Numbered from the stretch's first letter, positions 24,415 to 33,671 are shown. The stretch is 64,000 bases of DNA from Bacteroidota bacterium (GCA_005798905.1 SYIK01000011.1:1-64000); one strand, 5' to 3'. The notes: a model not told the origin generated them from the letters alone. Translations and numbers: made by a program.

Positions 24415-25161
24415 ATGTTGCCACAAATTGATAAAAATTGTTTACCACGGCATATTGCCATCATTATGGATGGGAATGGTCGATGGGCAAACGAGCAAGG
24501 CAAGGATCGTCTTTTTGGGCATTACAAAGGTGTGGAAAGTGTGCGTAATACATTAGAAGCTTGTGCAGAATTAGGAATTGGCTTTTTAACCCTGTATGCT
24601 TTTTCTACCGAAAATTGGAATCGACCGGATGAAGAAGTTGCCGGATTGATGGAATTGTTGGTTAGCACCATTCGTGCAGAAGTAGAATCGCTTCATAAAA
24701 ACAACATTAAACTTTCCGTAATTGGCGAAATAGATAAACTGCCAACCAATGCTCGCAAGGAATTAGAAGAAGCTTTTGAAGTAACTAAAAACAATTCTGG
24801 TCTTAATTTAATAATGGCACTGAGTTATGGCGGACGATGGGAATTGGTAAATGCGATGAAAAAAATCGCAACAAAAGTAAAATCGAACGAAATTGGGTTG
24901 GATGAAATTGACAACGATTTATTGCAATCCAATCTTGAAACTGCTGGTGTTCCCGACCCCGAATTGATGATAAGAACTGGCGGCGAATATCGAATCAGCA
25001 ATTTTTTACTTTACCAATTAGCGTATTCTGAGTTGTATTTTGCCGATATTCATTGGCCACAATTTAACAAAGAACATTTATTTGCGGCTATTGCAGAATA
25101 TCAAAAACGTGAACGTAGATTTGGGAAAACGGGTCTGCAAGTAAACCAATTGATCGATTAA
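24415..25161 (+). CDS. uppS: Undecaprenyl diphosphate synthase (isoprenyl transferase)
   Basis: 248 residues. It condenses isopentenyl diphosphate units with cis geometry into the C55 lipid carrier for peptidoglycan and other glycans. IAIIMDGNGRWA (Asp19 binds magnesium), FLTLYAFSTENWNRP, and PDPELMIRTGGEYRISNFL are the diagnostic regions. It precedes bamA by about 115 bases, the common Bacteroidota order. Confidence 0.97.
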   Translation: MLPQIDKNCLPRHIAIIMDGNGRWANEQGKDRLFGHYKGVESVRNTLEACAELGIGFLTLYAFSTENWNRPDEEVAGLMELLVSTIRAEVESLHKNNIKLSVIGEIDKLPTNARKELEEAFEVTKNNSGLNLIMALSYGGRWELVNAMKKIATKVKSNEIGLDEIDNDLLQSNLETAGVPDPELMIRTGGEYRISNFLLYQLAYSELYFADIHWPQFNKEHLFAAIAEYQKRERRFGKTGLQVNQLID

Positions 25162-25277
25162 TAAAAATAATAAACAAGATTTCTTTAACAAACTCTTCAA
25201 ATATTTACCGTTATTTTGCCCCCTACAAAATAAAAAGGGGTTTCAGTATCTTATTTGTTTGATTTGAATTTTATAAA

Positions 25278-28004
25278 ATGCAACAATTATTATTACGCTT
25301 TTGTCTGATTTTTGGTTCTGTTTTTTCCACTTTTGTTGTGGCAAATGCACAAGTTCCAACTTCCGTTGACCCAAATTTGCTTGCTTGGCAAAACGCGTCG
25401 CGTCCCAAAGAATACACAATTACAAATATTAAAACCTCGGGGATACATTTTTTGGATTCTGCTATTGTTATTTCCATATCGGGTTTACAAGTGGGCGACA
25501 AAGTATTGCACCCAACCGGCGATGAATTTTCAAATGCCATTCAAAAACTTTGGAAACAAAAATTGTTTTCAAACATTCAAATTTTTGTAACTAAAGTTCA
25601 AGAAGACAATATTGAAATTGAAATCAGTGTAATGGAACTTCCTCGTTTGGGAAATTTTTTCTTTAAAGGAGTTCGTAAAACAGAGCAGGAAGAATTGCTT
25701 ACCAAACTTGCATTGGTTAAGCAAACTATCGTTACAGAAAACACAAGAAGAAATACCGATGAAGTAATTCGAAAATATTATTCCGAAAAAGGTTTTCGTA
25801 ATGTTCAAGTAAACATTACTGAAAATCCGGACACAACTTATATCAACACAATCACGCTAACTTTTAATATTGAAAAAGGAGCAAAAGTAAAAATCAATAA
25901 TATCAATTTCTTTGGCAACGAAACAGTAGATGAACTTAAATTGAAAAAGAAATTAAAAGGCACAAAAGAGTTGAGCCGATTTACGTTGTTTGCTAAAGAA
26001 GACTCAACCATATTTGGTAACAATCCGCGTACAACATTTAAAGATTATCTAAAAAACAAAGGATATTTTTCTTTCACAAAAACAAAAAATTATTTAGACC
26101 CTTGGTTCCGTTTCAACTTATTTAGCTCTGCAAAATTTGACGATAAAAAATTTGAAGAAGACAAAGAAAAACTACTCGAATATTTTAATTCCGTTGGTTT
26201 TCGTGATGCGGCAATTGAAGAAGTGAAACAGATTTCTTTACCGAATGGAAATCTAAATATTGATTTTAAAATAAACGAAGGAAGAAAATATTTCTTTGGC
26301 AACACTGTTTGGAAAGGAAATACAAAATATCCCGACTCAGTTTTGAATTCCATTTTAGGAATTCGTAAAGGGGATGTTTATAATAACGAAACATTAAATT
26401 TAAGATTGGGAAAACAACTTACTCCAGAAGGTGGCGATATTAGCGGACTTTACATGGATGATGGATATCTTTTCTTTCGTGCAGAACCGATTGAAGTTGC
26501 GGTTTATAACGATACAATTGACCACGAAATAAGAATTATTGAAGGCCCGCAAGCAAGAATTAAAAATGTAAAAATTGCCGGCAACGATAAAACGAAAGAA
26601 TATGTAATTCGTCGTGAGTTGAGAACAGTACCCGGTGAACTTTTCAGTCGTGCTGATTTAATTCGTTCGAATCGTGAATTGGGCCAATTGAACTTTTTTA
26701 ATCAAGAAACGATTGCCATCGATCCAAGACCAAATCCTGAAGACGGCACGGTGGATATGCATATAAAAGTAGAAGAAAAATCATCCGATCAAGTAGAACT
26801 TTCTGCAGGTTGGGGCGGTGGCATCGGAGGATTAACGGGTACACTTGGATTTACTTTCAACAATTTTTCGCTTAACAATATTTTCAATAAAAAATATTGG
26901 GATCCATTGCCAACAGGCGATGGGCAAAAATTAAGTGTGCGCGTCCAAACCAACGGTAAAATTTACAGCTCGTACAATTTTTCATTTACCGAACCTTGGT
27001 TGGGCGGTAAAAAAAGAAATTCATTTACTACAAGTTTTTATAGCAGCAAGTTTACGAATGGCTTTGATTATATGACGCAACGCTTTGTTCGCGAAAAAGC
27101 AGATTCAAGCTATTTGAAAACCATGGGAGCAAGTATTTCACTGGGTAAACAATTAAAATGGCCGGATGATTATTTCAACTTGGTGTATTCGTTAAATTTT
27201 ACTCAATACAAATTAAACAACTATCCAATTTTTGCAGGTCTTGACAGTGGCAACTCCACAAACTTTAGTTTCAAAATAGCATTGAACAGAAATTCTGCCG
27301 GACCAAATCCTATTTTCCCAGTTAGTGGTTCCAATTTTTTAGCAAGCTTGCAACTTACATTGCCGTATTCTTTATTGAATAGTTCTTTGGCAAAAGACAA
27401 TTCTTTCAAACACCCAGAATATCATAAATGGCGGTTTAATGCAGAATGGTTTGTGCCATTGGGCCGTCCGATGGGTGCTGAAAAGAATAGGCAATTCATT
27501 TTGAAAATTGCTGCAAAATACGGCTTTATGGGTCGCTACAATAGCAAATTAGATTATTCACCTTTTGAAAGATTTCAATTGGGAGATGCGGGCATGTCCA
27601 ATAATTACAACATGATGGGATATGATATTGTTGCGCATCGTGGCTATCCAATTTATGAATCGTCGAAGCCAAGTGTAAATCCAAGTGAAGATGTTTCTCA
27701 AGCAAGAAATTTTTTCACGATGTTCAACAAATATCAATTAGAACTTCGCTATCCTTTTACAACAAGCCCGAGCAGTACAATTTTTGGACTGGTGTTTTTT
27801 GAAGCAGCAAATGGATGGTACAACTTCAAAGAATACAATCCGTTTCATCTTCGTAGAAGTGTGGGAGCTGGAATGCGTTTCTTTTTACCAATGTTTGGCT
27901 TATTAGGATTTGATTATGGAATTGGAATAGATAGACTTCAACCAGGTGCGGGACTAAAATCGGCGGCTAAGTTTACATTTATGTTGGGTTACGAACCTGA
28001 ATAA
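25278..28004 (+). CDS. bamA: Outer membrane protein assembly factor BamA
   Basis: 908 residues. A signal peptide ends near residue 25. Several POTRA repeats lie between about 45 and 510 (for example VKINNINFFGNETVDELKLK and ARIKNVKIAGNDKTKEYVIR), followed by a 16-strand barrel with the closing strand FTFMLGYEPE. It inserts barrel proteins into the outer membrane. It is longer than the E. coli protein (810), which is usual in Bacteroidota. Two Skp-type chaperone genes follow immediately. A TTATTTTG sequence about 65 bases upstream resembles a promoter but is one base short. Confidence 0.96.
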   Translation: MQQLLLRFCLIFGSVFSTFVVANAQVPTSVDPNLLAWQNASRPKEYTITNIKTSGIHFLDSAIVISISGLQVGDKVLHPTGDEFSNAIQKLWKQKLFSNIQIFVTKVQEDNIEIEISVMELPRLGNFFFKGVRKTEQEELLTKLALVKQTIVTENTRRNTDEVIRKYYSEKGFRNVQVNITENPDTTYINTITLTFNIEKGAKVKINNINFFGNETVDELKLKKKLKGTKELSRFTLFAKEDSTIFGNNPRTTFKDYLKNKGYFSFTKTKNYLDPWFRFNLFSSAKFDDKKFEEDKEKLLEYFNSVGFRDAAIEEVKQISLPNGNLNIDFKINEGRKYFFGNTVWKGNTKYPDSVLNSILGIRKGDVYNNETLNLRLGKQLTPEGGDISGLYMDDGYLFFRAEPIEVAVYNDTIDHEIRIIEGPQARIKNVKIAGNDKTKEYVIRRELRTVPGELFSRADLIRSNRELGQLNFFNQETIAIDPRPNPEDGTVDMHIKVEEKSSDQVELSAGWGGGIGGLTGTLGFTFNNFSLNNIFNKKYWDPLPTGDGQKLSVRVQTNGKIYSSYNFSFTEPWLGGKKRNSFTTSFYSSKFTNGFDYMTQRFVREKADSSYLKTMGASISLGKQLKWPDDYFNLVYSLNFTQYKLNNYPIFAGLDSGNSTNFSFKIALNRNSAGPNPIFPVSGSNFLASLQLTLPYSLLNSSLAKDNSFKHPEYHKWRFNAEWFVPLGRPMGAEKNRQFILKIAAKYGFMGRYNSKLDYSPFERFQLGDAGMSNNYNMMGYDIVAHRGYPIYESSKPSVNPSEDVSQARNFFTMFNKYQLELRYPFTTSPSSTIFGLVFFEAANGWYNFKEYNPFHLRRSVGAGMRFFLPMFGLLGFDYGIGIDRLQPGAGLKSAAKFTFMLGYEPE

Positions 28005-28029
28005 AAATTTAAATGTTAAATCAACAGTC

Positions 28030-28542
28030 ATGAAAAAAATACTTTTTATTCTTTGTATGCTGTTCACTGCTTCGTTTGTTGCGCAAGCGCAGAAATATGC
28101 AGTTATCGACACAAAATATATTTTGGACAAAATGCCGGAATATAAATTAGCTCAATTGCGCTTGGATGAATTAGCAATAGAATGGCAAAGGGAGCTCGAT
28201 AATCAACAAGCAGAATTGGATAAAATGTACCGCGATTTTGATGCGGAACAAATAATGCTGAGCAATGAATTAAAGAAAAAAAGAGAAGATCAACTTTTTG
28301 CAAAAGAAAAACAGTTTCGCGATTTGCAACGCAAACGATTTGGTTTCGAAGGGGATTTATTTAAAAAGCGCCAAGAGTTTGTAAAACCCGTTCAAGACAA
28401 AGTATACAATGCCGTTCAAAAGCTTGCAATTCAGCGCGGATATGATTTTATTTTGGATAAAAGTGAAGGAATTACCATTATATTTGCCGACCCAAAACTC
28501 GAAAAAAGCGAAGATGTTTTGCGCGAATTGGGAATAAAATAA
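28030..28542 (+). CDS. OmpH/Skp-like periplasmic chaperone (first copy)
   Basis: 170 residues with a signal peptide ending in VAQAQ, residues 17-21. It has the Skp layout: a strand KYAVIDTKYILDKMPEY, then a long charged coiled coil (about 45-120), then returning strands (VQKLAIQRGYDFILDK). It should bind unfolded outer-membrane proteins on their way to BamA. It starts 25 bases after bamA and shares its operon. Confidence 0.93.
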   Translation: MKKILFILCMLFTASFVAQAQKYAVIDTKYILDKMPEYKLAQLRLDELAIEWQRELDNQQAELDKMYRDFDAEQIMLSNELKKKREDQLFAKEKQFRDLQRKRFGFEGDLFKKRQEFVKPVQDKVYNAVQKLAIQRGYDFILDKSEGITIIFADPKLEKSEDVLRELGIK

Positions 28543-28575
28543 ACAAAGTCTTTAACTCTAAATTAATAATACAAA

Positions 28576-29124
28576 ATGAAAAAAATTATTATCGTATTTG
28601 TTGCCGTTTTTAGTTTGTGTGCTTCGGTAAATGCACAAAAAATTGGTTATATCCGTGTAGATGATGTAGTGGGTATGATGCCGGAAGTTCAAAAAGTAAA
28701 TATGGATACCATTGGTCAAAAATTTATTACTGATTCTATTTTACCGCGTTACAATTACATTCAAACAGAATATCAAAGAAAATTATCTGACTTAAACGAT
28801 ACAACGAAGCCAGCTGCAATTCGTGCAGAAATTCTTAAATCTTTACAAGAAGATAAAGCCGAATTGGACAATGCACAAACTGTAATTCAGCAAGCACAAC
28901 AATATAAGCAAAATGAATTTTTGCAACCTTTTTACCAAAAAGCACAAAAAGCAATTGATGCAATTGCAAAAGAAAAAGGTTATGCGTATGTTTTGTCAAA
29001 AGATGTTTTTGTAGTAGCTCCGGAAGGAGATGATTTAACCCTTGCAGTTTTGGCAAAATTAAATATCAAGTTGCCGAACCAAGCAGCAGCTGCTCCAGCT
29101 ACAAAGCCCGCAGTTAAAAACTAA
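28576..29124 (+). CDS. OmpH/Skp-like periplasmic chaperone (second copy)
   Basis: 182 residues with a signal peptide ending at NAQ (19-21) and the same strand-coil-strand plan as the preceding gene (KIGYIRVDDVVGMMPEVQKV then a charged helix). Low identity to the first copy suggests specialisation. It carries a low-complexity Ala/Pro/Lys tail. A strong terminator begins 21 bases after the stop, closing the bamA unit. Confidence 0.92.
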   Translation: MKKIIIVFVAVFSLCASVNAQKIGYIRVDDVVGMMPEVQKVNMDTIGQKFITDSILPRYNYIQTEYQRKLSDLNDTTKPAAIRAEILKSLQEDKAELDNAQTVIQQAQQYKQNEFLQPFYQKAQKAIDAIAKEKGYAYVLSKDVFVVAPEGDDLTLAVLAKLNIKLPNQAAAAPATKPAVKN

Positions 29125-29145
29125 GTTAATAAAATAATTATTCGG

Positions 29146-29177
29146 GGCTATCGTAATCAAATACGATAGCCTTTTTT
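29146..29177 (+). terminator. Rho-independent terminator closing the bamA-ompH unit
   Basis: GGCTATCGTA (29146-29155) pairs perfectly with TACGATAGCC (29162-29171) around ATCAAA, followed by six T. It is one of the two clearest terminators in the window. Its T-run continues into the -7 motif of murI. Confidence 0.85.
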
Positions 29178-29184
29178 ATTTTTG
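29177..29184 (+). promoter_or_regulatory. -7 element of murI fused to a terminator T-run
   Basis: TATTTTTG matches TAnnTTTG, begins on the last T of the terminator and ends 3 bases before the murI ATG at 29188. The -33 position would fall inside the terminator and lacks TTTG. Confidence 0.4.
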
Positions 29185-29187
29185 CTT

Positions 29188-30018
29188 ATGCAGCACAAAA
29201 AAGCAATTGGTGTTTTTGATTCAGGTTATGGTGGATTAACTGTATTGAAGGAAATGGTGAAACTACTTCCGCAATACAACTTCATTTATCTCGGCGACAA
29301 TTCTCGTGCACCTTACGGCAATCGTTCTTTTGATACGGTTTATCGCTACACGTTGCAATGTGCAAATTGGTTTTTCGAACAAAATTGTTCTTTAGTTATT
29401 TTGGCTTGCAATACAGCTTCTGCAAAAGCGTTAAGAAGTATTCAACAAAATGACCTTCCAAAAATAGGAGGCAACAAACGAATACTTGGCGTTATTCGAC
29501 CAACCACCAAACTTATTGGTAATTATTCCACTTCAAAACATCTTGGCATTTTGGCAACAAACGGAACCGTTACTTCCAATTCTTATCCAATTGAAATTGA
29601 AAAATTTTTTCCGTATGTAAAAGTATTTCAGCAAAGTTGTCCACTTTGGGTTCCGCTTGTTGAAAATGCTGAAATGAATAATACGGGTTCAGATTTTTTC
29701 ATAAAAAAATATATCGATCAACTGTTGGCTCAATCATCTCTTATCGATGTAATTCTTTTGGCTTGTACGCATTATCCTTTGCTTTACGATAAAATAAGAA
29801 AGTACACTCCAGAAAATATTCAAATAGTTTCTCAAGGAGAAATTATTGCCAAAAGCTTGGCGGACTACCTTCAGCGCCATCCGGAAATAGAAAATAATTG
29901 CGATAAAAATGGAGAACGCTTGTTTTTTACAACAGATTCTTCGGCCGATTTTGATAAACATGCACAATTATTTTACGGCGAAGCGGTAAAATCAAGTTCA
30001 ATTTGTTTGCAATCGTAA
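29188..30018 (+). CDS. murI: Glutamate racemase
   Basis: 276 residues from ATG 29188; a TTG at 29182 is out because it sits in the -7 motif. It makes D-glutamate for peptidoglycan. FDSGYGG (Asp11), YLGDNSRAPYG, the first catalytic Cys74 in LACNTASAKAL and the second in LLACTHYPLL are all present. Its position directly after the Bam/Skp unit is typical of Bacteroidota, but here a terminator separates them. Confidence 0.95.
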   Translation: MQHKKAIGVFDSGYGGLTVLKEMVKLLPQYNFIYLGDNSRAPYGNRSFDTVYRYTLQCANWFFEQNCSLVILACNTASAKALRSIQQNDLPKIGGNKRILGVIRPTTKLIGNYSTSKHLGILATNGTVTSNSYPIEIEKFFPYVKVFQQSCPLWVPLVENAEMNNTGSDFFIKKYIDQLLAQSSLIDVILLACTHYPLLYDKIRKYTPENIQIVSQGEIIAKSLADYLQRHPEIENNCDKNGERLFFTTDSSADFDKHAQLFYGEAVKSSSICLQS

Positions 30019-30091
30019 GGCAAAATCGATTTTTTATCAATTTTCGGTTTATTTTTTTATGCTTAATCTTCAAGGATTGGCACGCTTCCCT

Positions 30092-30099
30092 TACCTTTG
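30092..30099 (+). promoter_or_regulatory. -7 promoter element of rpmH
   Basis: TACCTTTG, about 95 bases before the rpmH ATG. The predicted leader holds a perfect small hairpin, TCTGTT (30153-30158) / AACAGA (30163-30168). Confidence 0.5.
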
Positions 30100-30195
30100 C
30101 CGTCCTTTCACGGACAATGGGAAGTGGTGTTCTCATTGAGTAGTAAGTAAAATCTGTTTTTCAACAGAAATTTGTTAAAGGAAAAAATATAAAAA

Positions 30196-30360
30196 ATGCC
30201 AGGTAAAAAAAGAACCTATCAACCACATAAGCGTCGTCGTAAATCTGTACACGGATTTCGTCAGCGTATGCAAACTGCCAATGGCCGTAAAGTATTGGCA
30301 AGCCGCAGAAAAAAAGGCCGTAAAAAATTGACAGTTTCCGACGAAAGAAAACCAAAATAG
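30196..30360 (+). CDS. rpmH: 50S ribosomal protein L34
   Basis: 54 residues. The translation begins [20 protein letters not shown] and continues with [20 protein letters not shown], the L34 signature of the large ribosomal subunit. It is too short to be picked up by ordinary length cutoffs. The C-terminal extension SDERKPK is slightly longer than in E. coli and usual for the phylum. It precedes rnpA, the conserved order, with a terminator in between. Confidence 0.97.
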   Translation: MPGKKRTYQPHKRRRKSVHGFRQRMQTANGRKVLASRRKKGRKKLTVSDERKPK

Positions 30361-30405
30361 AATTGGTTTTTCTCTTTGAGAAATTTTAAAGATTCTAATA
30401 ATTGA

Positions 30406-30436
30406 ATAGCTCTGAAGTAATTTCAGAGCTATTTTT
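30406..30436 (+). terminator. Terminator between rpmH and rnpA
   Basis: ATAGCTCTGAA (30406-30416) pairs with TTCAGAGCTAT (30422-30432), followed by a run of T to 30436. The stem is 11 perfect pairs with a 5-base loop. It begins 46 bases after the rpmH stop. Confidence 0.8.
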
Positions 30437-30437
30437 G
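30430..30437 (+). promoter_or_regulatory. -7 element of rnpA fused to the terminator
   Basis: TATTTTTG matches TAnnTTTG; its T and A are the last two stem bases but one, and its T-run is the terminator T-run. It ends 12 bases before the TTG at 30450. Confidence 0.4.
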
Positions 30438-30449
30438 TTTAAAGATGTA

Positions 30450-30869
30450 TTGCAATTGACAAAACAATTTACACTTGGAAAAACCGAGCGGCTGAAAAGC
30501 AGAAAGCAGATTGACCTTTTATTCAGTAATGGGCGTAAACTCGCCGTTCCACAATTTCAAATTTATTTTAGTGTAATTCATTCAATGCCTGCAAGTTCAT
30601 CGCCACTTCAGTTTGGAGTTGCTGTTTCTTCAAAAAAGTTTAAAAAAGCAGTGGATAGAAATCGCATAAAAAGATTGGTGCGCGAAGGGTGGCGATTACA
30701 AAAAAATGAATTGAAAGAAAAACTGATTGCAAACAATCTGCAACTGACTATTTTTTTTATTTACAACGATAAAATTCTTCCTGAATTTTTGGCTGTTAAA
30801 AAATCAGTTTCCAATGTTGTAAAAAAGCTTTTAACAATTACGGATGAAAACAATTCTTCAAATTCTTAG
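30450..30869 (+). CDS. rnpA: Ribonuclease P protein component
   Basis: 139 residues if TTG 30450 is the start (TTG 30456 is equally possible); no in-frame ATG precedes the conserved [20 protein letters not shown] region. The open frame continues upstream to 30402 but that part lies inside the terminator. It is the protein partner of the RNase P ribozyme, trimming tRNA 5' ends. The RNR motif [14 protein letters not shown] and the basic N-terminal strand are intact. Its last 26 bases overlap the yidD start. Confidence 0.93.
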   Translation: MQLTKQFTLGKTERLKSRKQIDLLFSNGRKLAVPQFQIYFSVIHSMPASSSPLQFGVAVSSKKFKKAVDRNRIKRLVREGWRLQKNELKEKLIANNLQLTIFFIYNDKILPEFLAVKKSVSNVVKKLLTITDENNSSNS

Positions 30870-31074
30870 TCTGCCTTTTATTGCCGCAATAAAAATTTAT
30901 CAGTGGGTTATTTCTCCCATACTTGGTCCAAAATGTCGTTATACGCCCAGCTGCTCTCACTATTCGCTTGGCGCTATAAAAAAATACGGAATCGTAAAAG
31001 GGTTTTGGCTTTCGTTAAAAAGAATTTCTAAATGCCATCCTTGGGGTGGTAGCGGTTACGATCCTGTTCCTTAA
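30844..31074 (+). CDS. yidD: Membrane protein insertion efficiency factor YidD
   Basis: 76 residues. The diagnostic [18 protein letters not shown] and [13 protein letters not shown] are intact. It is a small membrane-associated protein that assists YidC insertion. It overlaps rnpA by 26 bases, the usual arrangement, and implies translational coupling. The convergent superoxide dismutase gene ends 10 bases after it. Confidence 0.95.
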   Translation: MKTILQILSLPFIAAIKIYQWVISPILGPKCRYTPSCSHYSLGAIKKYGIVKGFWLSLKRISKCHPWGGSGYDPVP

Positions 31075-31084
31075 ATGAATGCGA

Positions 31085-31684
31085 TTATTCTGCAAACCGT
31101 GCAGCAACTTTTTTCCAATCTACAACATTCCAAAAAGCAGAAAGGTATTCAGCACGACGGTTTTGGTATTTTAAATAATAGGCATGTTCCCAAACATCAA
31201 CTCCCAAAATTGGTTTCCCTTTTACATCTGCAACATCCATCAACGGATTGTCTTGATTTGGAGTAGAACAAATTTCTAATTTTCCATTTTTTACAATCAG
31301 CCAAGCCCATCCACTTCCGAAACGAGTCATACCTGCATTGGCAAATTTTTCTTTAAAGGTTTCAAAATTTCCGAAAGCTTCGTGAATAGCTTCCGATAAT
31401 TTTCCCGAAGGGATATCACCACCAGAATCATCTAAACTTTCCCAAAAAAAAGTATGGTTCCAATGCCCGCCACCATTATTGCGAACAGCAGGAGAAATTT
31501 TTCCTGCGTCGAAAATTAATTCTGCAAGCGTTTTGTTTTCGTGTTCCGTACCGGCAATTGCTTTATTGAGGTTATCAACATAAGCTTGATGATGTTTGCC
31601 GTGATGAATTTGCATTGTTGTTGTATCAATATGTGGTTCCAACGCATCGTATGCATAAGGAAGCGGAGCTAAAGTAAATGCCAT
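31085..31684 (-). CDS. Superoxide dismutase, Fe/Mn type
   Basis: 199 residues without a signal peptide. Metal ligands His27 or His28 in MQIHHGKHH, His77 in GHWNHTFFW, Asp163 and His167 in [10 protein letters not shown] are present. GGGH before the WNH and the NQDNPL segment lean towards manganese or cambialistic use, but metal choice cannot be read safely. It removes superoxide in the cytoplasm. A -7 motif lies 62 bases upstream. Confidence 0.95.
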   Translation of the reverse strand: MAFTLAPLPYAYDALEPHIDTTTMQIHHGKHHQAYVDNLNKAIAGTEHENKTLAELIFDAGKISPAVRNNGGGHWNHTFFWESLDDSGGDIPSGKLSEAIHEAFGNFETFKEKFANAGMTRFGSGWAWLIVKNGKLEICSTPNQDNPLMDVADVKGKPILGVDVWEHAYYLKYQNRRAEYLSAFWNVVDWKKVAARFAE

Positions 31685-31745
31685 AAGTTTTGTTTTATAA
31701 ATTTTTCAGTTGATGAAATAAATTAAATAATGTAAATGTTTGGTA

Positions 31746-31753
31746 CAAAATTA
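31746..31753 (-). promoter_or_regulatory. -7 promoter element of the superoxide dismutase gene
   Basis: TAATTTTG on the minus strand, leaving a leader of roughly 58 bases before the start at 31684. Confidence 0.4.
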
Positions 31754-31798
31754 CCGCCTCTTTTTCTATAAATTCATAATTGTTTCTAAATTCGAAAA

Positions 31799-32236
31799 TT
31801 ATCGTTTTTGTTTAAAGAATTCTTTCATCAATGCTGCTGCTTCTTCTTTTTGAACGCCGCTGATCAATTCGCATTTTGGGTGAAAAGCCCAATTGCTTCC
31901 CGCAATTTTTTTATAACCGTTTTTTTCATCACTTGCTCCATAAATAATTTTTCCGAGCTTGCTCCAATAAATAGCGCCGGCGCACATCAAGCAGGGTTCA
32001 ACGGTTACATACAAAGTTGCTTCGGGCAAATATTTGCTTCCTAAAAAATTAAATGCAGCGGTAAGTGCAATCATTTCGGCATGTGCTGTTGGGTCTTGTA
32101 ACTGTTCTACCATATTAAATCCGCGAGAAATAATTTTCTCGTTAAGTACAACAATTGCTCCAACAGGAACTTCGTCTTTATCAAATGCTTTTCGTGCTTC
32201 TTTCAAAGCTTGTGTCATAAAATAATCGTGCGTCAT
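31799..32236 (-). CDS. tadA: tRNA-specific adenosine deaminase TadA-type
   Basis: 145 residues. The zinc site is HAE (His52, Glu54) and PCLMC (Cys82, Cys85). TVEPCLMCAGAIYWSKLGKIIYGASDEKNG is the tRNA-type active site block rather than that of cytosine deaminases. It converts A34 to inosine in tRNA-Arg. A guanine deaminase role is possible for this length, but the C-terminal part fits TadA better. It is divergent from the aldehyde dehydrogenase gene across 42 bases. Confidence 0.85.
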   Translation of the reverse strand: MTHDYFMTQALKEARKAFDKDEVPVGAIVVLNEKIISRGFNMVEQLQDPTAHAEMIALTAAFNFLGSKYLPEATLYVTVEPCLMCAGAIYWSKLGKIIYGASDEKNGYKKIAGSNWAFHPKCELISGVQKEEAAALMKEFFKQKR

Positions 32237-32278
32237 GAATTAAAGGTAAAAAACTTATCTTGACTGCAAATTGATAAA

Positions 32279-33658
32279 ATGACAAATAACTTTTTGCCCT
32301 TGTTGGAAGAAAATAGAAATTTTTATGAAACAGGTGCAACTCGGCCGTATGCATTTCGAAAAGCGCAACTGTTATTGTTGAAGCAAGCATTATTGGATCA
32401 CGAACAAGAAATTTACAACGCACTTTATTCAGATTTGAAAAAAAATAGAGAAGAAGCTTATGCAACAGAATTAGGGCTTGTATTAGCGGAAATTAATTTC
32501 TTTTTAAAAAATTTAAAAAAGTGGATAGAACCCAAAAAAGTATTTGTTGATTTGGTAAATCTTCCATCGTCAAGCAAAATTTATCGCGATCCACTTGGCG
32601 TTGTTTTGGTAATTGGACCTTGGAATTATCCATTTCAACTTTCTTTTATTCCGCTCATTGGCGCCATTGCCGGCGGAAATTGTGTAGTAGTAAAACCATC
32701 AGAACTTGCATCGGAAACAGATAAAATTGTTGCCAAAATAATTACAAAAATATTTGCACCAAACTTTGTTCGTGTTATAAGTGGAGAAGGAGCAACCGTA
32801 CTTCCTCCAATATTACAAGCATTTCGTTTCGATCATATTTTTTACACCGGCGGAACCGTTGTTGGAAAAATTATTTACAAAATGGCGGCTGAAAAATTAA
32901 CACCAGTCACATTGGAATTGGGCGGCAAAAGCCCGTGCATTGTGGAAGCAGATGCTTCTATAAAAACAGCAGCGAAAAGAATTGTGTTGGGAAGGTTTAT
33001 TAATTCTGGGCAAACATGCATTGCACCCGATTATATTTTAGTGCACGATTCCATAAAACATGCGTTGGTGGAAGAAATGAAAAAAGCAATTTTGAAATTT
33101 TATGGTACTGATAGTGGAAATAGTGATGAGTACGGAAAAATAATTAACACTAAGCGTTTTGATAAATTGGTTGAATATCTTTCTCAAGGGAATATTTTAT
33201 TTGGCGGACGGCACGATAGAAATAAAACTTGGATAGAACCAACGCTGATTGAGAATGTATCGTTGGATGCGCCGATAATGACGGAGGAGATTTTCGGACC
33301 AATTTTACCAATAATTAGTTTTGAAAATAGCGAAGAAGCAATGCAAGTTGTACAACGAAATCCCAATCCATTGTCTTTTTATATTTTTACAGAAAGCAAA
33401 AAGAAAGAACAGCAATGGGTTGATAAATTTGCTTTTGGTGGCGGATGTATCAATAATACCGCTTGGCATTTTGCCAATAAAAAATTTCCTTTTGGCGGAG
33501 TAGGAAATAGTGGAATGGGATATTATCACGGAAAATATGGGTTTGAAACATTTACCCGATTAAAAGCAGTAATGAAAACGCCAACTTGGATTGACCCTTC
33601 CATGAAATATCCACCATTTGCAGGGAAATTGAAATTGCTGAAAATGATTATTAAGTAA
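32279..33658 (+). CDS. Aldehyde dehydrogenase (class 3-like)
   Basis: 459 residues, the length of class 3 (fatty aldehyde) dehydrogenases rather than the ~480-500 of others. ELGGKSP (Glu213 general base) and NSGQTCIAPDY (Cys247) are the catalytic parts; PWNYPFQLSF binds the cofactor. It oxidises aldehydes with NAD(P). The C-terminus lacks the membrane tail of eukaryotic forms. It precedes the glutathione peroxidase gene by 13 bases, so an operon for aldehyde and peroxide clearance is plausible. Confidence 0.92.
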   Translation: MTNNFLPLLEENRNFYETGATRPYAFRKAQLLLLKQALLDHEQEIYNALYSDLKKNREEAYATELGLVLAEINFFLKNLKKWIEPKKVFVDLVNLPSSSKIYRDPLGVVLVIGPWNYPFQLSFIPLIGAIAGGNCVVVKPSELASETDKIVAKIITKIFAPNFVRVISGEGATVLPPILQAFRFDHIFYTGGTVVGKIIYKMAAEKLTPVTLELGGKSPCIVEADASIKTAAKRIVLGRFINSGQTCIAPDYILVHDSIKHALVEEMKKAILKFYGTDSGNSDEYGKIINTKRFDKLVEYLSQGNILFGGRHDRNKTWIEPTLIENVSLDAPIMTEEIFGPILPIISFENSEEAMQVVQRNPNPLSFYIFTESKKKEQQWVDKFAFGGGCINNTAWHFANKKFPFGGVGNSGMGYYHGKYGFETFTRLKAVMKTPTWIDPSMKYPPFAGKLKLLKMIIK

Positions 33659-33671
33659 AAATACAATTGGC

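Noticed and set aside
30402-30449. Upstream TTG start for rnpA at 30402
   Set aside because: The added residues would be encoded by the terminator hairpin and have no counterpart in RnpA proteins.
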